Shown here: positions 42,481 to 54,140 of the stretch, piece by piece
Position numbering within the stretch: the first letter of the stretch is position 1
How the letters are laid out: every line of letters begins with the position of its first letter
Source of the DNA: Notospermus geniculatus
Taxonomy: Eukaryota; Nemertea; Pilidiophora; Heteronemertea; Lineidae
DNA: 64,000 bases
Assembly (NCBI GenBank): GCA_002633025.1
Contig: NMRB01002069.1
Span: forward strand, 3,637-67,636
Direction of reading: 5' to 3'
The notes under the pieces: model-generated
The model's database searches: none
Seen by the model: the letters and a program-made list of their open reading frames with translations, nothing else
What the model was told of the DNA's origin: nothing
Program-made: the position numbers and the translations under genes

Positions 42481-43114
42481 ATGGCATGTAAACTGGATTT
42501 TGTGTGCCATTTCGGAGGTTACAAAGTGATTCACGTTATGCAGGTAAGTTAGAATATTATCCGTTTTGACGTGTCACGGTTATTTTTTTGTGTTTTCTGT
42601 TGTTAGGGAGTGTTGAGGCCTTTCCGCTAGTGCTTAGTCGTCAATAGCTGCCTGTACGTGTAGTTGGATCTACATCATTGTATAGGCCTAGGTTTGACCC
42701 TATTGTCTATGTATGCCTACAGCATTGTACAAGTACTGACCTGTGGAGTATCGCCATCCTTCCAGCTCGACGGCTTTCATTCGAACGATAGCGACACCTA
42801 GGAGCCGGTGTGAAGACCCTGGTGCGAGGATGTTTGACTGATAGACCCCGCAGGTGCCTTCATTTTCGTCATAGGCCTATAATGCCCGAGCCACACGGTC
42901 CAATTTAATTTGACCAAAAAAGTTTGAAGAACAAATTTTATCGTGTAGCAGGGGGAAAATTCACGAATTTGACCAACCAAATTTCGAAATCCAAAATCGT
43001 TTTGGATAGAGCCCGTCCTATTTTTCTCTTATGATTTGATCAAATAATTACAAATCGTACCGTGTGGCACGGGGAAATATTTTTATTGTCCGATTAACAC
43101 CTTGTTCACGGTGA
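42481..43114. other. No gene recognised
   Basis: 42600-42800 repeats, in inverse orientation, the block at 41520-41650 (ATAGGCCTAGG, CGACACCTAGG and CATCCTTCCAGCTCGACGGC words). No exon is supported. Confidence 0.4.
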
Positions 43115-43228
43115 CCAGGGGCCGTATGCACAAAACATCTCAAGTGTAAGATTTCCCTTAAACTATTGTTCCAAACAAAAGATAAGGGAAATCTTACACT
43201 TAAGATGTTTTATGCATACGGCCCCTGG
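43115..43228. repeat. Palindrome CCAGGGGCCGTATGCACAAA
   Basis: CCAGGGGCCGTATGCACAAA pairs with TTTATGCATACGGCCCCTGG, one mismatch. The core repeats that of 41910-42026. Confidence 0.9.
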
Positions 43229-44303
43229 CCTTTTGTTATGAATAGCTATAGATTTTTCACGGCATTCGGAATATTTTGTATGGTTATGTCATCTATACTG
43301 CGCCTCTCCTTGACTCAAAATTCGGAAAGACTGATAAAAAAATCCACCGTGTGGAATGGGAGGGTCGAATGGAAAAATTTGACCAAAAAGTTTGATCAAA
43401 AAGTTTGATAGAAAAATTGAATCGTGTGGCTTGACCATAACTTGTACTTTTATTGCATTTTGACATGTTTTATTTACAACACTCCATAAATTCACAACGT
43501 CAGTTTGCCCTTAACCACGAGCCAGAATCACCATTTTCTGCCGAATGGTTGTACCCTTACCACATGACAGGACCATTCTGCCAAATTGCATTACCCTATA
43601 ACCCCGAGCCAGGACCATCCCTTGCAAAATCGCTTTACCCTAACCGCCACCAATGATCGCTGATCGCTCCCTGCCGAATCACTTCACCAAAGAACAGGCC
43701 AGTATCACTCCCTGCTGACTCGTTTTACGTTACCGCAAGCCAGGGCGGATTCAAACCAGGTCTGAAACTATGGCTCTCTAATTAAGCTTACCAAATCCGA
43801 TATATGTCAATTAGAGGGGAAAACACTTGATATATAAATCNGACATCAGAGGAAGGGCAAAGTGGTCGAGCTGGATACGGATCCATCGTACCAGCCCGAA
43901 GCAAAAAAACAAACTAAGGGACACATTTAACTTCATCACTTCAGGATAAAACAGTCTTCAAAAACCACCGTAAGTTAATTTTTTGAAACTATCTAACCTT
44001 TCAGACCTGGATACAAATATTGACTATATGATGGTACTACTTGATTTTGCAGTGATTGGGTGGTTTTCTTGGAATCGTGTCCCAACTGAGTGTGGAAGAA
44101 GATAGATAGAAAGAAATAAAAATTTCCTACCTACCCAGTGATATCAAGATGGTCCCTACATTGATAATACATGTAGGGACCATAACTACCTCATCGGCAA
44201 CGACATGTCGATGGTTTCAGTGCGCGGCCTCCCACAAACAGGGCGTCGGCGTGAAAAAAATCTCCCCTCCAAACCACTACATGAAGAAGTTTGCTAAAAT
44301 CTC
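43229..44303. other. No gene recognised
   Basis: GTGTGG.A.GGG words at 42890-43430 suggest an old inverted repeat (AATTTGACCAAAAAGTTTGA at 42905 and 43375). An N lies at 43841. No exon is supported. Confidence 0.35.
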
Positions 44304-44645
44304 ATGGATAAAACTCACGAAATAATGAATAGCCTACCTCCCAATAAAATCACTTATCTGTTTAAATACTTATCGCAACACAAAATGCATTATCCCAAAC
44401 GAAATATCGGATTGTTCGGTTGGAAATCTGAGTACCGCGCGCTAAACGACGATATATATGAATTATCTTGCAATTTACCGGAGGCTGTTATCGGAATTAT
44501 TGAAGGAATTGAGATAACTGAATATATATTTGAGAGTTCCAATAGTGATGATTCATTACATGAGACTCTCATAGCTTTTAATAGACTGTTTGTTTTTTGT
44601 TTTCTTTTTGTCTTCCTTCGTGTACGCACTGTACAGTCAGTGTGA
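44304..44645 (+). CDS. Unrecognised 113-codon open frame, possible exon or element fragment
   Basis: The amino-terminal 90 codons have ordinary protein composition (NKITYLFKYLSQHK, GLFGWKSEYRALNDDIYELS, EAVIGIIEGIEITEY). The last 20 codons are a Phe/Val-rich tail that probably reads into non-coding sequence. I recognise no family. It could be an exon of a gene not otherwise seen or part of a decayed mobile element, and it abuts the fold-back at 44691. Confidence 0.3.
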   Translation: MDKTHEIMNSLPPNKITYLFKYLSQHKMHYPKRNIGLFGWKSEYRALNDDIYELSCNLPEAVIGIIEGIEITEYIFESSNSDDSLHETLIAFNRLFVFCFLFVFLRVRTVQSV

Positions 44646-44690
44646 CAGGAATCTAAGTCCCGTTTCCTTTTAAGGTAGACTCCATTCATA

Positions 44691-45108
44691 TTAGCGAGGT
44701 TTAGCACCTTTCCGACTCCGACTCCGACTACAACTACGAGAATGAATTGCAGTCCGCTGTAGACCACCTTGATAAAAACGAGTTGATAGGCGTTTGCAAA
44801 TCGTAAAATGTCATAAGTTTGTGGCAGAATAATTTTGACTCGTAATCGGAAGTGCACATAAATCACAAATATTATACTCGTGTTTCAAGTCGTAACGAGT
44901 AGGGTTACGACTTCAATATTCGTTATTTATCCACACTTCCCATTTATAAGGCCAAATTTTTCTGCCTTCAAGTTGTGGCATTTTACAATTTGCAAACGTC
45001 TATCAAATCGTTTTTATCAAGGATGTCCATAGCGGACTGCAGTTCATTCTCGTAGTTGTAGTCGGAGTCGGAGTCGGAGTCGGAAAGGTGCTAAACCTCG
45101 CTAATGTG
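44691..45108. repeat. Fold-back element with GACTCC hexamer arms
   Basis: TTAGCGAGGTTTAGCACCTT and TCCGACTCCGACTCCGAC pair with complements at the right end, where the hexamer run is longer. GAATGAATTGCAGTCCGCTG also pairs. A related half copy is at 25853-25985. Confidence 0.85.
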
Positions 45109-45893
45109 TAAAGTTTAGAATTTTTGAAATATCGTTAATACAATGTACATTCAAATTCATTGATATCTGCGACATGTCAGAAGGCTAGATAGGGGTGAAT
45201 CCAGTTTGAGCTATAATAGGTGAACGTGTCATCTGCTTCACTCTTTGGCGTCATTTATGATGGTAGTTTTGTTCAGCAGGGATGTAATCATATCAAACAC
45301 ACTTCATGGGCAATGTCAACAAGCACTAATTTTGCACTCTGTTTCTAAAAATGGTATATTTGCCCCAGCTGAAAGAGCCATATTGTGGCCGCGTTAAACT
45401 GTGTGCTAATTATACGAAAATGTACAAAAAACGTTAACATTGGAATGGTCGCTGTAACACATTATCTGAAAGCGATGCTTTGGAGTCATTTATTGGACGT
45501 GTAAGGTAAAATCAATAGGAATGGTGGAATTAGACTCCGTCAGCATTTACTGGATCAATTACAACAAAAGTGTTGTTTGCCTAGTGATTTTCAACAGATT
45601 TCTGTCGTTCTTTCGTGCACATTGCTCGATGCCGTGTTGCGAGAACTTCTCGTGGACATCGACATCATCACCAAGGGTAAATACCGATTTTATGTTCGAC
45701 GCGGTGTATCTGTTCCCAATGGTCGAGTTTGTCTGGTGGATGGGGTACAGTAACAATGAAACACTGACGTTAAGCCAATACGCCCGCGTAATTAATTTCA
45801 GCGGCTCGCCGTCGCTTCGGCATGGCCAGTTGGGTCAGTTCAACCGCAGTCAGTTCAAACTGTACGTACCCGTGTAGCAGGAATTTAACTTAC
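45109..45893. other. No gene confirmed
   Basis: At 45521-45877 both strands read open for more than 60 codons. The + strand reading (VYLFPMVEFVWWMGYSNNET) has three N-glycosylation sequons, while the - strand reading continues the frame style of the exon candidate at 45894. I cannot decide which, if either, is real. Confidence 0.3.
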
Positions 45894-46020
45894 TCTTCAT
45901 TCCACATCCCAGTGGCGCCAGGTTTATCAAGGATATCTCCGCAATGGCTGGGTCAAATATGGCATACCATACATCAATCGATTTGTCTTTTTTGCCGCTA
46001 CAGCCGTCATCACTGTCACT
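45894..46020 (-). CDS. Candidate exon, paired with an inverted copy at 46443
   Basis: On the - strand the frame reads KKDKSIDVWY, IFDPAIAEISLINLAPL, GCGM and ends ATGAAGA|GTAAGT, a strong donor. The + strand block at 46443-46614 encodes nearly the same peptide, and many of the differences between them fall at third codon positions, which suggests past selection on protein. I do not recognise the family, and the acceptor is not certain. Confidence 0.4.
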
Positions 46021-46230
46021 TCCCCGAAAAATGTGACAGAAAAAAGTTCTTTCACAAATCACTGTTTGTGTTTACGGCCGAAATGGCGGCCATTTTGAAA
46101 TGACGCAATGCATCGCGCACGTGTAAACTGCACTGAACACCATGGCGAAATGGCATGGGTTTTGAGAAAGGGATCCGTTATGTCAGCCTTACGCGAAAAA
46201 TGAAGATAGCAGAAAGATACCGACAAGAAA

Positions 46231-46442
46231 CAGTGGCGGATCCAGCCGGGCACGCCCCCCNTATAATCAGACCCCTAATTTTCAGTAAAAAGAAAATTCA
46301 ATTTGGCCTGCCCAGGTGCCAGGAAATCGCGTTTCCGGCATTTTTACCCCCAAAATTTCGTAGCTTCGCGCCTTCGGCGCTCAGGGAATAGGGCTTGCCC
46401 ATTCCACGCCCCCCCGTTCGGCAAGTCCTGGATCCGCCACTG
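46231..46442. mobile_element. MITE with CAGTGGCGGATCCAG ends
   Basis: CAGTGGCGGATCCAG at the left is matched by CTGGATCCGCCACTG at the right. Ends of this kind are common in hAT-like elements of animals, but no clear 8-bp target duplication is visible (only AGAAA on both sides). An assembly N at 46261 lies in the left arm. It interrupts the candidate exon copy that continues at 46443. Confidence 0.75.
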
Positions 46443-46614
46443 AGAAAGACAAGTCAATTGATGTATGGTATGTCGAATTTGACCCAGCCGTTGCGGAGAT
46501 ATCGTTGATAAACCTCGTGCCACTCGAAAGTGGAATGGAGAAGTGTCTATGTCTATTGTTCAACCAAGGCCACCATCTTGAGAAAATGGACTTTGGCCCA
46601 CGTCACAGTACCAG
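46443..46614 (+). pseudogene. Inverted copy of the exon candidate at 45894, possibly broken
   Basis: The frame reads KDKSIDVWYVEFDP, AVAEISLINLVPLESGM, then departs from the - strand copy where that one has its donor. It stays open to a possible donor CCAG|GTAGAA. Its 5' side is cut by the MITE at 46231-46442. It could be a pseudo-exon or an exon with a new donor. Confidence 0.35.
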
Positions 46615-47662
46615 GTAGAATTTTCTAACCTGGTATGAAATATTTAGATTACTTTTTTAATGTGTACTCCAAATTTTGCCCTATCGGACTCCAAATGTGG
46701 CCACCAGGAGGCCATCCTGAAAAATGTACAATAATAGCCTACTAGCCGGTGGTCTGCAAAGTAATCCTCACAAATTCCTGGTCATGACGTCAGACAGGTC
46801 AGCCCACAGATGAAAATGCGCCAACAAGCGAGCATCATCCTAGTCTCGCGCAGCCTGCCGTTTTGTTCCGCAGTACTGTTGCACATCATCTGGCAAGTTT
46901 GAAGGTATTTTGCCGAGAAGGAGGTGCCTGGATCTTGTAGCCCCGCCCTGTGGCCTTTGTACGCCCTATTCAAGAAAGGCGCCATGCACTTGGCCGTATC
47001 ACCCGTACCGTAACATAGAAGATGCACTGATATGAGTTGCGACTGTGATCGGTCTACCAAAAACCCTGATTCGTGTCTGAATACAATGGTCCCTTCGTAT
47101 GAGCCGAGGATGGACGTACCCGTGCGCAGTGGAAATGGTGTGTCTCCGTTCGAGTATGAAAATAGCTCCGTTGACCAAGCAGATAACTTCCCGACGGTAT
47201 TCATGTATGCATGTAGGCTTAGGCCTAGGCTATTGCTGCTAGTCTGAATGATAATGTGGCTAGGCCTAAACTCTACTCGTTGTTGGGATTTTAGATCGAG
47301 GCGGGGTGGCAGGATGCAACAAGAATCAGACACTGCCTCCGGCAATAGCCAAGGCAAGTAGGCCTAGCAACACCGAGTCGCATGTTGCTTTGGTCAATAG
47401 GCCTAGCTACCGCGGTAAATATAGCAACAAATGACTGGCAGCTCGAATTGGGCTTCAAATATGGCTGTTAGCCGGCCATTTTGATTTTTATCAATATCTT
47501 ATTCACGTTTGCCATTGTTCATCTGGTACCGACTACCGTACATTTTACACGCTGGTGTGCACACATGACGATGACCCATGACCATTTCATTTTCAGTTTA
47601 AGATTGGAAGTGAATTGGGAAGCAAATAAAACCTGACACCAGACACGAGGTTCCAAAACTTT
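46615..47662. other. No gene confirmed
   Basis: A 191-codon - strand frame at 46782-47357 and a 71-codon + strand frame at 47032-47247 overlap. Neither has a recognisable domain or clear splice limits. The rest is featureless. Confidence 0.3.
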
Positions 47663-47807
47663 AATATCGTCAACCGAGAATTAACAGGGTCTAAGTGCAT
47701 TTTTTGCTTGACCCAAATTTCCTGTGCATTTAGTCCCTTATAAGCACAGGAAGTGAGGGTCAAGAAAAAAACCAGTTAGACCCTGTTAATTCTCGGTTGA
47801 CGATATA
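47663..47807. repeat. Palindrome ATATCGTCAACCGAGAATTA
   Basis: ATATCGTCAACCGAGAATTA pairs with TAATTCTCGGTTGACGATAT. The inner CAGGGTCTAA and TTTCCTGTGC also pair. Confidence 0.85.
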
Positions 47808-48229
47808 TCACCGCGGGGCCTATTTTGGGGCGCCCAAGGTTTACCCTGAGCTGTGCCGTTTTTAAGATGCATGGTTACACCAAGGTTCAGTGCGCTGTTG
47901 CCGTTCACGCCACACCACTTGGGTTACACCCTTAATACAGCGAAGTGACAGCCACAAGCCCATTTAGTGATTGATTTCTAATTCTGGTAATCCATCCATG
48001 TGAACTGTATGTCCCTTGTGAGTCGGTGGCCGTGCTGTTGAACGCTAACAGCATATTAGTGCAAATGACATCCGATATTATATCAAGTTAGAACGGCTGG
48101 TGGAAGGATGAGTTCAGGGTATCTCAGGGCAATCAGTACGCATCGTTTGAGGCCTTGGGACGATTGCCGGAAGGGTTGCCAGCTTGTTATCAATGCTGCT
48201 GTAAACTGAAGCAGATATTTCCAAGCGAT

Positions 48230-48525
48230 GCGCTCGACCTTGCGACTGGAAGCAACTGAACGCAACAGTCGCTGTCGATGTGAGCGGGCCGCGCGCATCG
48301 ACTACGACTGGTCATTGCGGCAACAAGTGGCAACGGTCGGCAACGAGTAGAACATGAGCAATTGGCTGGAACTAGCGGCAACGGTCGGCAATAGCGTTGC
48401 CGGGGCGCGCACATCGACCTGTTTGAGCATCTGATCAGTTGCTGCTGTTTCCAGCCAGTCGCCCACCGTTGCCGGAAACGCCATTGCCGGTAGTTGCTTC
48501 CAGTCGCAAGGTCGATGTGCGCTAG
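48230..48525. repeat. Fold-back with CAACGGTCGGCAA words
   Basis: GCGCTCGACCTTGCGACTGG pairs with CCAGTCGCAAGGTCGATGTG. The interior repeats GGCAACGGTCGGCAA in both directions. Confidence 0.75.
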
Positions 48526-48537
48526 GCTTTACCCATT

Positions 48538-48685
48538 GGGCCGTATGCACCAAACGAAGATTATCTTGAACTCAGGTTGAGCCACAACTTTTCAATTGTT
48601 CAGGTTTGCCAGGGCATGACGTGACAATGGAAAAGTTGTGGCTCAACCTGAGTTCAAGATAATCTTCATTTGGTGCATATGGCCC
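48538..48685. repeat. Palindrome with GGGCCGTATGCACCAAA ends
   Basis: GGGCCGTATGCACCAAACGA pairs with TCATTTGGTGCATATGGCCC. The arm continues with TTATCTTGAACTCAGGTTGA and GCCACAACTTTTC. Confidence 0.9.
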
Positions 48686-49756
48686 CTTGTGTCCAACTCG
48701 CCCAAATATAGCAGACATATTTCTCCCATGTTATTACTTACATGTGATAATATTTACCTCAGTAATTTTTTCAAGGAGGGTTTGCTCATGTCGTCATGTC
48801 AATGGTGTCGCCGGTTCCCCGTTGATTTCTGAAACCCCGGTAAAAAAACTCATCTGCAAATGGCACGAAAAATGCAAAAAGTGTCTTTTCAACTAGACCT
48901 ATGCACTTTGTTTGATTGCGTCTCGGAGCTTTCGCCGGTGAGCCAATGAGCTTCGTCAGTGTTTGAGGTTTGCTGCGCATGCGCATGATCTCCGACTCTT
49001 GACCAAGATCTTGGGGAATTGATGGTGTCCATGGCCCCTGTTGACTGTCGGCGGCTGTACATTGTATATTGCTCTGTTTTGCCTCCTTACGACACTGGCC
49101 TCCCCAATATCATGGCTTTGATGGGATCTCTTTGGCCGCGTAGGTTTTCTCCGGCTGCTCCGGTTTTTTCTGCTGTACATTAAATTCACCCAATGTTGTC
49201 TATAGAGTAAATAATGCTGTACATGTATTTGGCACTCTTCTTTGGATTCAATGTTTTATGGCTTCCTGATGATGGCGTTCATAGCATTTGTCTTGAAGAA
49301 ATTCAGTCACCAAGTTGTGTAGGAAGTTGATAAGTTTAAAAACCAATGCCAGAGCATGTACACATAAAACAGTAAATTTACTTACGTTTATTAAATTTTT
49401 GAAAAATCCTAGTCACGTGTAGTTCTCTGACGTCATTTAAACTCATCATGGCCGTCTTTAAGTCCCGGAAACACTCAAAGTTCCCGGCGGAATCGGCAAT
49501 ACGTTGAGTGTCAGGGCAGAGATGCATTTCCGAGTAATCCAAGTTCTTGACAAATGTCTCATGGAGTTTTTAATTTTTTTCTATAGAGTGGTATCTTCCG
49601 ATGAGATAGTAGTTCGCCCGTGTTGTGTAATGTCTTTATAATGTTATTGCCACTGCATCATCCTTAGCAATGCAACCTGTCTTCGGAGCTTTTCCTTACC
49701 TTCACTTTCTGTCATCGATTTCCTGACTGTGTAATCCGCCAAACGTTTTCTAGCAC
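48686..49756. other. No gene recognised
   Basis: This is upstream flank of the minisatellite. No repeat or exon could be supported. Confidence 0.35.
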
Positions 49757-50880
49757 CTTGCATAATCAGCCATTCACCACCTGCATGTCGTTCCCAGTAT
49801 ATCAGTCATCGGTTTCCCAACGCCCGGCAGACTGAGCCATACCCTGTATGATCAATCAGTCATTCACAACCTTACACCCTGTATGATCAGTCGTCCGCTA
49901 CCTAACTTCCTATATAATCAGTCGTTCACTACCTAATACCGGGTGTGCAGTCATTCACTTCCTTACACCCTGTATGGTCAGTCATTCACTACCGTACACC
50001 CTGTATGATAAGTCATTCGCTTCCGAAGACCCTGTATGGTCAGCCATTCACTACCTTACACCCTGTGTGATTGATCAGTCATTTACTACCTAATACCCTG
50101 TATGATCAGTCATTCACTTTCTTACACCATGTATGGTCAGTCATTCACCACCTTACACCCTGCATGATCAGTCATTCACTACCGTACACCCTATACGATC
50201 AGTCATTCACTACCCTACCTGTAGTACCCTGAATGATCAGCCATTCGCTTCCGAACACCCTGTATGATCAGTCAGTCATTCGCTACTTTGCACCCTGTAT
50301 GATCAGTCAGTCATTTATTACTTTTCACCCTGTATGATCAGTCATTCAGTACCTCTCCTTACACCCTATATGATCAGTCATTCACTACTTCCTCTCTTAT
50401 CTATTTTTAATAGCATGAATGATCAGCCATTTACTACTTTACACCCTGTGTGATCAGTCATTCAATACCTGTCCTTATACACCCTGTTTCATCAGTCATT
50501 CGCTTCCTAACACCCTAGATAATCAGTCATTCATCATCTAACACCCTGTATAATGGTCAGTCATTCACACCGAACACCCTGTGTGATCAGCCATTCACTA
50601 CTTTACACCCTGTGTGATCAGCCATTCACTTCTTTACACCCTGTATGATCAGCCATTCACTACTTTACACCCTGTATGGTCAGTCATTCACTACCTAACA
50701 CCCTAGTCAGTCATTCACTGTCTAATACCCTGTATTAGCAGTCATTCACTACCTAATATCCTTTATGTTCCGTCATTCACTACCTAACACCCTGTATGAG
50801 CAGTCATTCACACCGAATACCCTGAATGATCCGTCATCCGTCATGTCCGTTGCGTAACGTCTTGTTCAATCAGTCATTGT
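49757..50880. repeat. 31-bp minisatellite, about 36 diverged units
   Basis: The consensus word order is ACCCTGTATGATCAG, TCATTCACTACC, TTAC. Units drift by substitution and by a few bases in length. A TGATCA palindrome recurs in many units. It is non-coding on both strands and ends about 950 bases before the KCNQ start codon. Related weak words (CAGTCATTGATTTTGCAAC) continue to 51050. Confidence 0.95.
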
Positions 50881-51309
50881 TTCCCAGCACCCTCTTCGAT
50901 CATGATTAGCTTTGTTTTAATGACATCTGCATGGGAGTAGTCTTCTCTGTAACTGTCAGCCAGGATAACTTGTACAGCCTCCACAGCGTGTAACCAATCA
51001 TTGATTTTGTAACACCCACTTCTACCAGTCATTGATTTTGCAACATCCAGTACAATCTAATCTCTCTTACAGGTAGCCGATCTGACCTCGAGCGCCGTAG
51101 GCAATCACTGACCACCGGTTCCTCCGTACCATCACGCTGTCTTTTGTCCGCGGAACGTCAATACTCTGCCGGCGTCACGAAAGTGTCTCCGTGAAATTAA
51201 TGGCGAGATTTCTCCATAGGCGCAGAACCGTGTGCATTCGACGAGTTAAGAACTCGGGAAATTAACAGCGATCACGACGCAGCTAGCTGGATCTTATAGA
51301 ATCTGATAG

Positions 51310-51834
51310 GAAAATCCACTGTTGTGATTACGTGCTGAATTCAGCGGCAAAATGGAGCCGTAGTTACGAATTTGATGAAGAATATGTGATATTATTGTGT
51401 TTTTCTTACTGCTGGCATATGTGAATCAGAATCAGGTGTGAGTTCATTCTCTCATTTTTTTGGTGTAAAAGTTCGATAGCCTCCGCAAGATGAAATTGAA
51501 ATCGTAGTTTCGAATTTGACACCAAAATAAAATCGTGATAATGTTCTGCTGTTTAACTTGGCTAATACTTAGAATCTTCTGATCGGCTGCCGCCAGGAAA
51601 CTAATATTCTATCGGAAATGAACAGCGATCGATATTATTGATTAGTGTAACCTTACGGAGACTGTCATTGATAAGAAATCTCTCTATTGTAGCAAGGAAC
51701 AGGTGAAGAATGAAGCCGCAGTTCCGAATGAAATAAATAGTGCAAAACTAATCAAGAAAAGCTATTGTGAATTCAGCCGCAAGATGCAGCCGAAGTTTCG
51801 AATTGGTAAATAGCGCGAATGTAATCAGTGATTA
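51310..51834 (+). promoter_or_regulatory. Probable KCNQ 5' leader with diverged repeats
   Basis: Four diverged blocks recur: GAATTCAGCGGCAAAATGGAGCCG with TAGTTACGAATTTGA (51338), AGATGAAATTGAAATCGTAG with TTTCGAATTTGAC (51490), GAATGAAGCCGCAGTTCCGAAT (51708) and GAATTCAGCCGCAAGATGCAGCCG with AAGTTTCGAATTGG (51770). The pattern looks like tandem duplication within the leader. No TATA box or clear initiator is identified, so the transcription start is unknown. Confidence 0.4.
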
Positions 51835-52292
51835 ATGTCAAACGTACGGAAAGGTTGTCTAAAAATGACTAAAACGCCGGACGTGAGGTTTCAGATCTGT
51901 AACTCTGGCGATGAGGACCAGGATGAGAGCTGCGACGACGAACAGCGGAGTGGGAAGTCCGCGGCTGTGCACGAGGCTGATACGACTCCGCCACTCTCGC
52001 CGTCTAGCGCGGAGCGAAAACCATTGCGCGTGGAATTCATAGGCATGGAGGAGCTAGAACGGAACTCTATCAAGAAGGATAGCGATGCTAGTTCGAATAA
52101 GGATTTTATTAAGTTTAAACGGAGGGTGGGAAATGATCCAAGGTTTCGGGAACCGCGGCTTTCTCTTCTTGGAAAGCCTTTGAACTATAAGGCCCACAGA
52201 AAGGATATAAAATATAGACGGGCACAGGCGAAGATATACAACTTCTTGGAACGGCCAAAGGATTGGAAGTCAATAACCTATCATCTCTTTGT
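51835..52292 (+). CDS. KCNQ: First coding exon of a Kv7 (KCNQ) voltage-gated potassium channel
   Basis: The exon holds 152 codons plus two bases, ending in GT|GTAAGT (phase 2). Residues 1-106 are an acidic and Ser-rich cytoplasmic tail. Residues 110-116 (SLLGKPL) and 135-141 (YNFLERP) followed by W144 and YH at 149-150 are the signature of KCNQ channels immediately before transmembrane segment S1, and vertebrate KCNQ genes also break their first exon about here. YNFLERP is like KCNQ1, SLLGKPL is like KCNQ2-5, so the subtype is not settled. The start is the first ATG of the open frame; a second at codon 11 is possible. The downstream exons (S1-S6, pore, calmodulin-binding C-terminus) are not found within the remaining 11.7 kb. 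The product would form tetrameric M-type potassium channels in the plasma membrane. Confidence 0.9.
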
Positions 52293-54000
52293 GTAAGTAC
52301 CTTTTGTTTATTCTTTCAATTCTTAAAGTTCACATAACCCTTTCAGGTCTAAAGACATTTTTAATTTCACCCAAATGACAAATATTGGTATAACAATATG
52401 AATAATTTATGAAAACGGATATCTAAGTGTTGAACATTTCAAAGCGTATTGATTTCCAAAGTGTCTTGGTGTTAAAAATTACGGGAATAGATTACTCGGA
52501 TGTTTAGATTTAAAAAAACAATAAATACCGGTGTACAAAAAATAACGTTGTCGTAAAGTTAACGTTTATCATTTGATTTCTTAAACTCCCTATTATTACG
52601 AAATCGTGGATTACAAACAGAGGTCATTCCCTTTTTGTTTGGAATTGGAAGGCAACACTTTGGAAGAATTTTGGTCGCGATACACCGCGACAGAAATCTG
52701 AAGAATTGCCAGGCTTTGGCATGTTTGGCATACTCTGCACTTTACCCTAACATTGTTCGGAAAATCTGTGATATGTTCACTCATTACATCCAGTTGTTGT
52801 TCTTAATATATGTCATTTCTGCACTGGTATTTAGAACATCATCGCCGTCAATATATTATGTTCTTTTTTGGAGACCCATCGTTTTTTGACTCAGACAATC
52901 TAAAATATGTATATTATAGTAGGCCTACATGTACGTGCACTTTATCCGAGGCTGTATTTTCCAAGGAATCCAGTACGTAAACGACAAATTTTGTTTCTTT
53001 ATTCGAGACCATCGTGGGGTACAGAATCCACTAGGACACTGACTGACCACCGTCAGAATACACTCCAGTATCCGTTTTTGCGCGACTCTTTCGTGACATA
53101 CATGATTGTGGCCTATAGAATAACGCCAACATTCAATGTGTCGAGGCCATCGAGGTGCTATATAAAATCTGGGTTAGGATGCATTATCGTGGCAGTAGGC
53201 CTATACCGAGGCCGTCCTTCCGTCAAAATCTAGAACACAGGTCCAACCCATCCGTCCTTGTTTTGTGACGATAGGGCTACCGCCAATATGGTTCACCTAG
53301 GAAAGGACAGTAATATGTATGTTACTCAAACTTACGTCCAATCCTTTTCCTAATATGTTTAAACTAAACATGGTCCACCATCAGCTCTTCCCATTTAATT
53401 CAGGCCATAATGTTTAAAAAGTATATAAAAACATGTATAACACATCGATCTCTTTTTATCGAAATTAATGTTTGGAATGTACATGTAGGTCACGGCCCAT
53501 CATCATTGTCTGTTCCTCACTTACATGTAGCCTAGGCCTTTCCATAACCTAGTGCTCTCAGCATTGCTGGAAGTTACTTTGCGGGGAAAAAGAGGAAAAA
53601 TTTAAAGTGACTCTTCTTTATTCTGTAATTCGTGCTTTGGAAAAGAATGAGAAACATTTTCCTCTCCAGTCTTTATATTTTGTGCATGTTGTATTTTTAA
53701 ACATATCTGGAACATTTACAGATCCAGTTTCCACTACAACTGTTTTTTCGACTTCCTACGCAGGCCTTGCCTGGTTAAATAGGCCTAGATGCATTGCTTG
53801 TCAGCTCCTGACGAGTTGAATTAGAAGCAAGAATGAAGACAATGCCTATGGGAACCGTGAGAAAACGTAAGACAGCGACGTTCAGTGGGTTCAGGCCTAT
53901 TCGTCAATTAGCTGAAAAGGAAGCCATTATCATTTCCTTTGCTCTGTAATGAAACGTGCTGTAACAGTATACTCTTAACTGAGAGAATCACTGCGCGTAA
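52293..54000 (+). other. Start of the KCNQ first intron
   Basis: No exon matching KCNQ S1-S2 is seen. A half copy of the GGGAGGTTTCGAAATC palindrome lies at 52534-52595. Open stretches at 52635-53233 lack domain signal. Confidence 0.55.
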
Positions 54001-54140
54001 CCTTAAGGCTGCAATCACATAGAGCTACACGATACACGAACACGCCGGTTAAAGATGGCTTCACAAAGGCCTTGCGACCGAAGCCATTGTTAATCGGCGT
54101 GTCCGTGTATCGTGTAGCTCTATGTGATTGCAGCCTAAGG
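54001..54140. repeat. Palindrome CTTAAGGCTGCAATCACATA
   Basis: AAGGCTGCAATCACATAGAG, with CTACACGATACACG, pairs nearly perfectly with the complement at 54095-54138. A second inner arm (ACGCCGG / CGGCGT) is looser. Confidence 0.85.

Noticed and set aside
46782-47357. 191-codon - strand open frame
   Set aside because: No domain, no start or splice context, and an open + strand frame overlaps it. Not enough to call a gene.
49757-50880. CRISPR-like regular repeats
   Set aside because: The 31-bp units are contiguous without unique spacers and drift along their whole length, in a eukaryotic context. This is a minisatellite.
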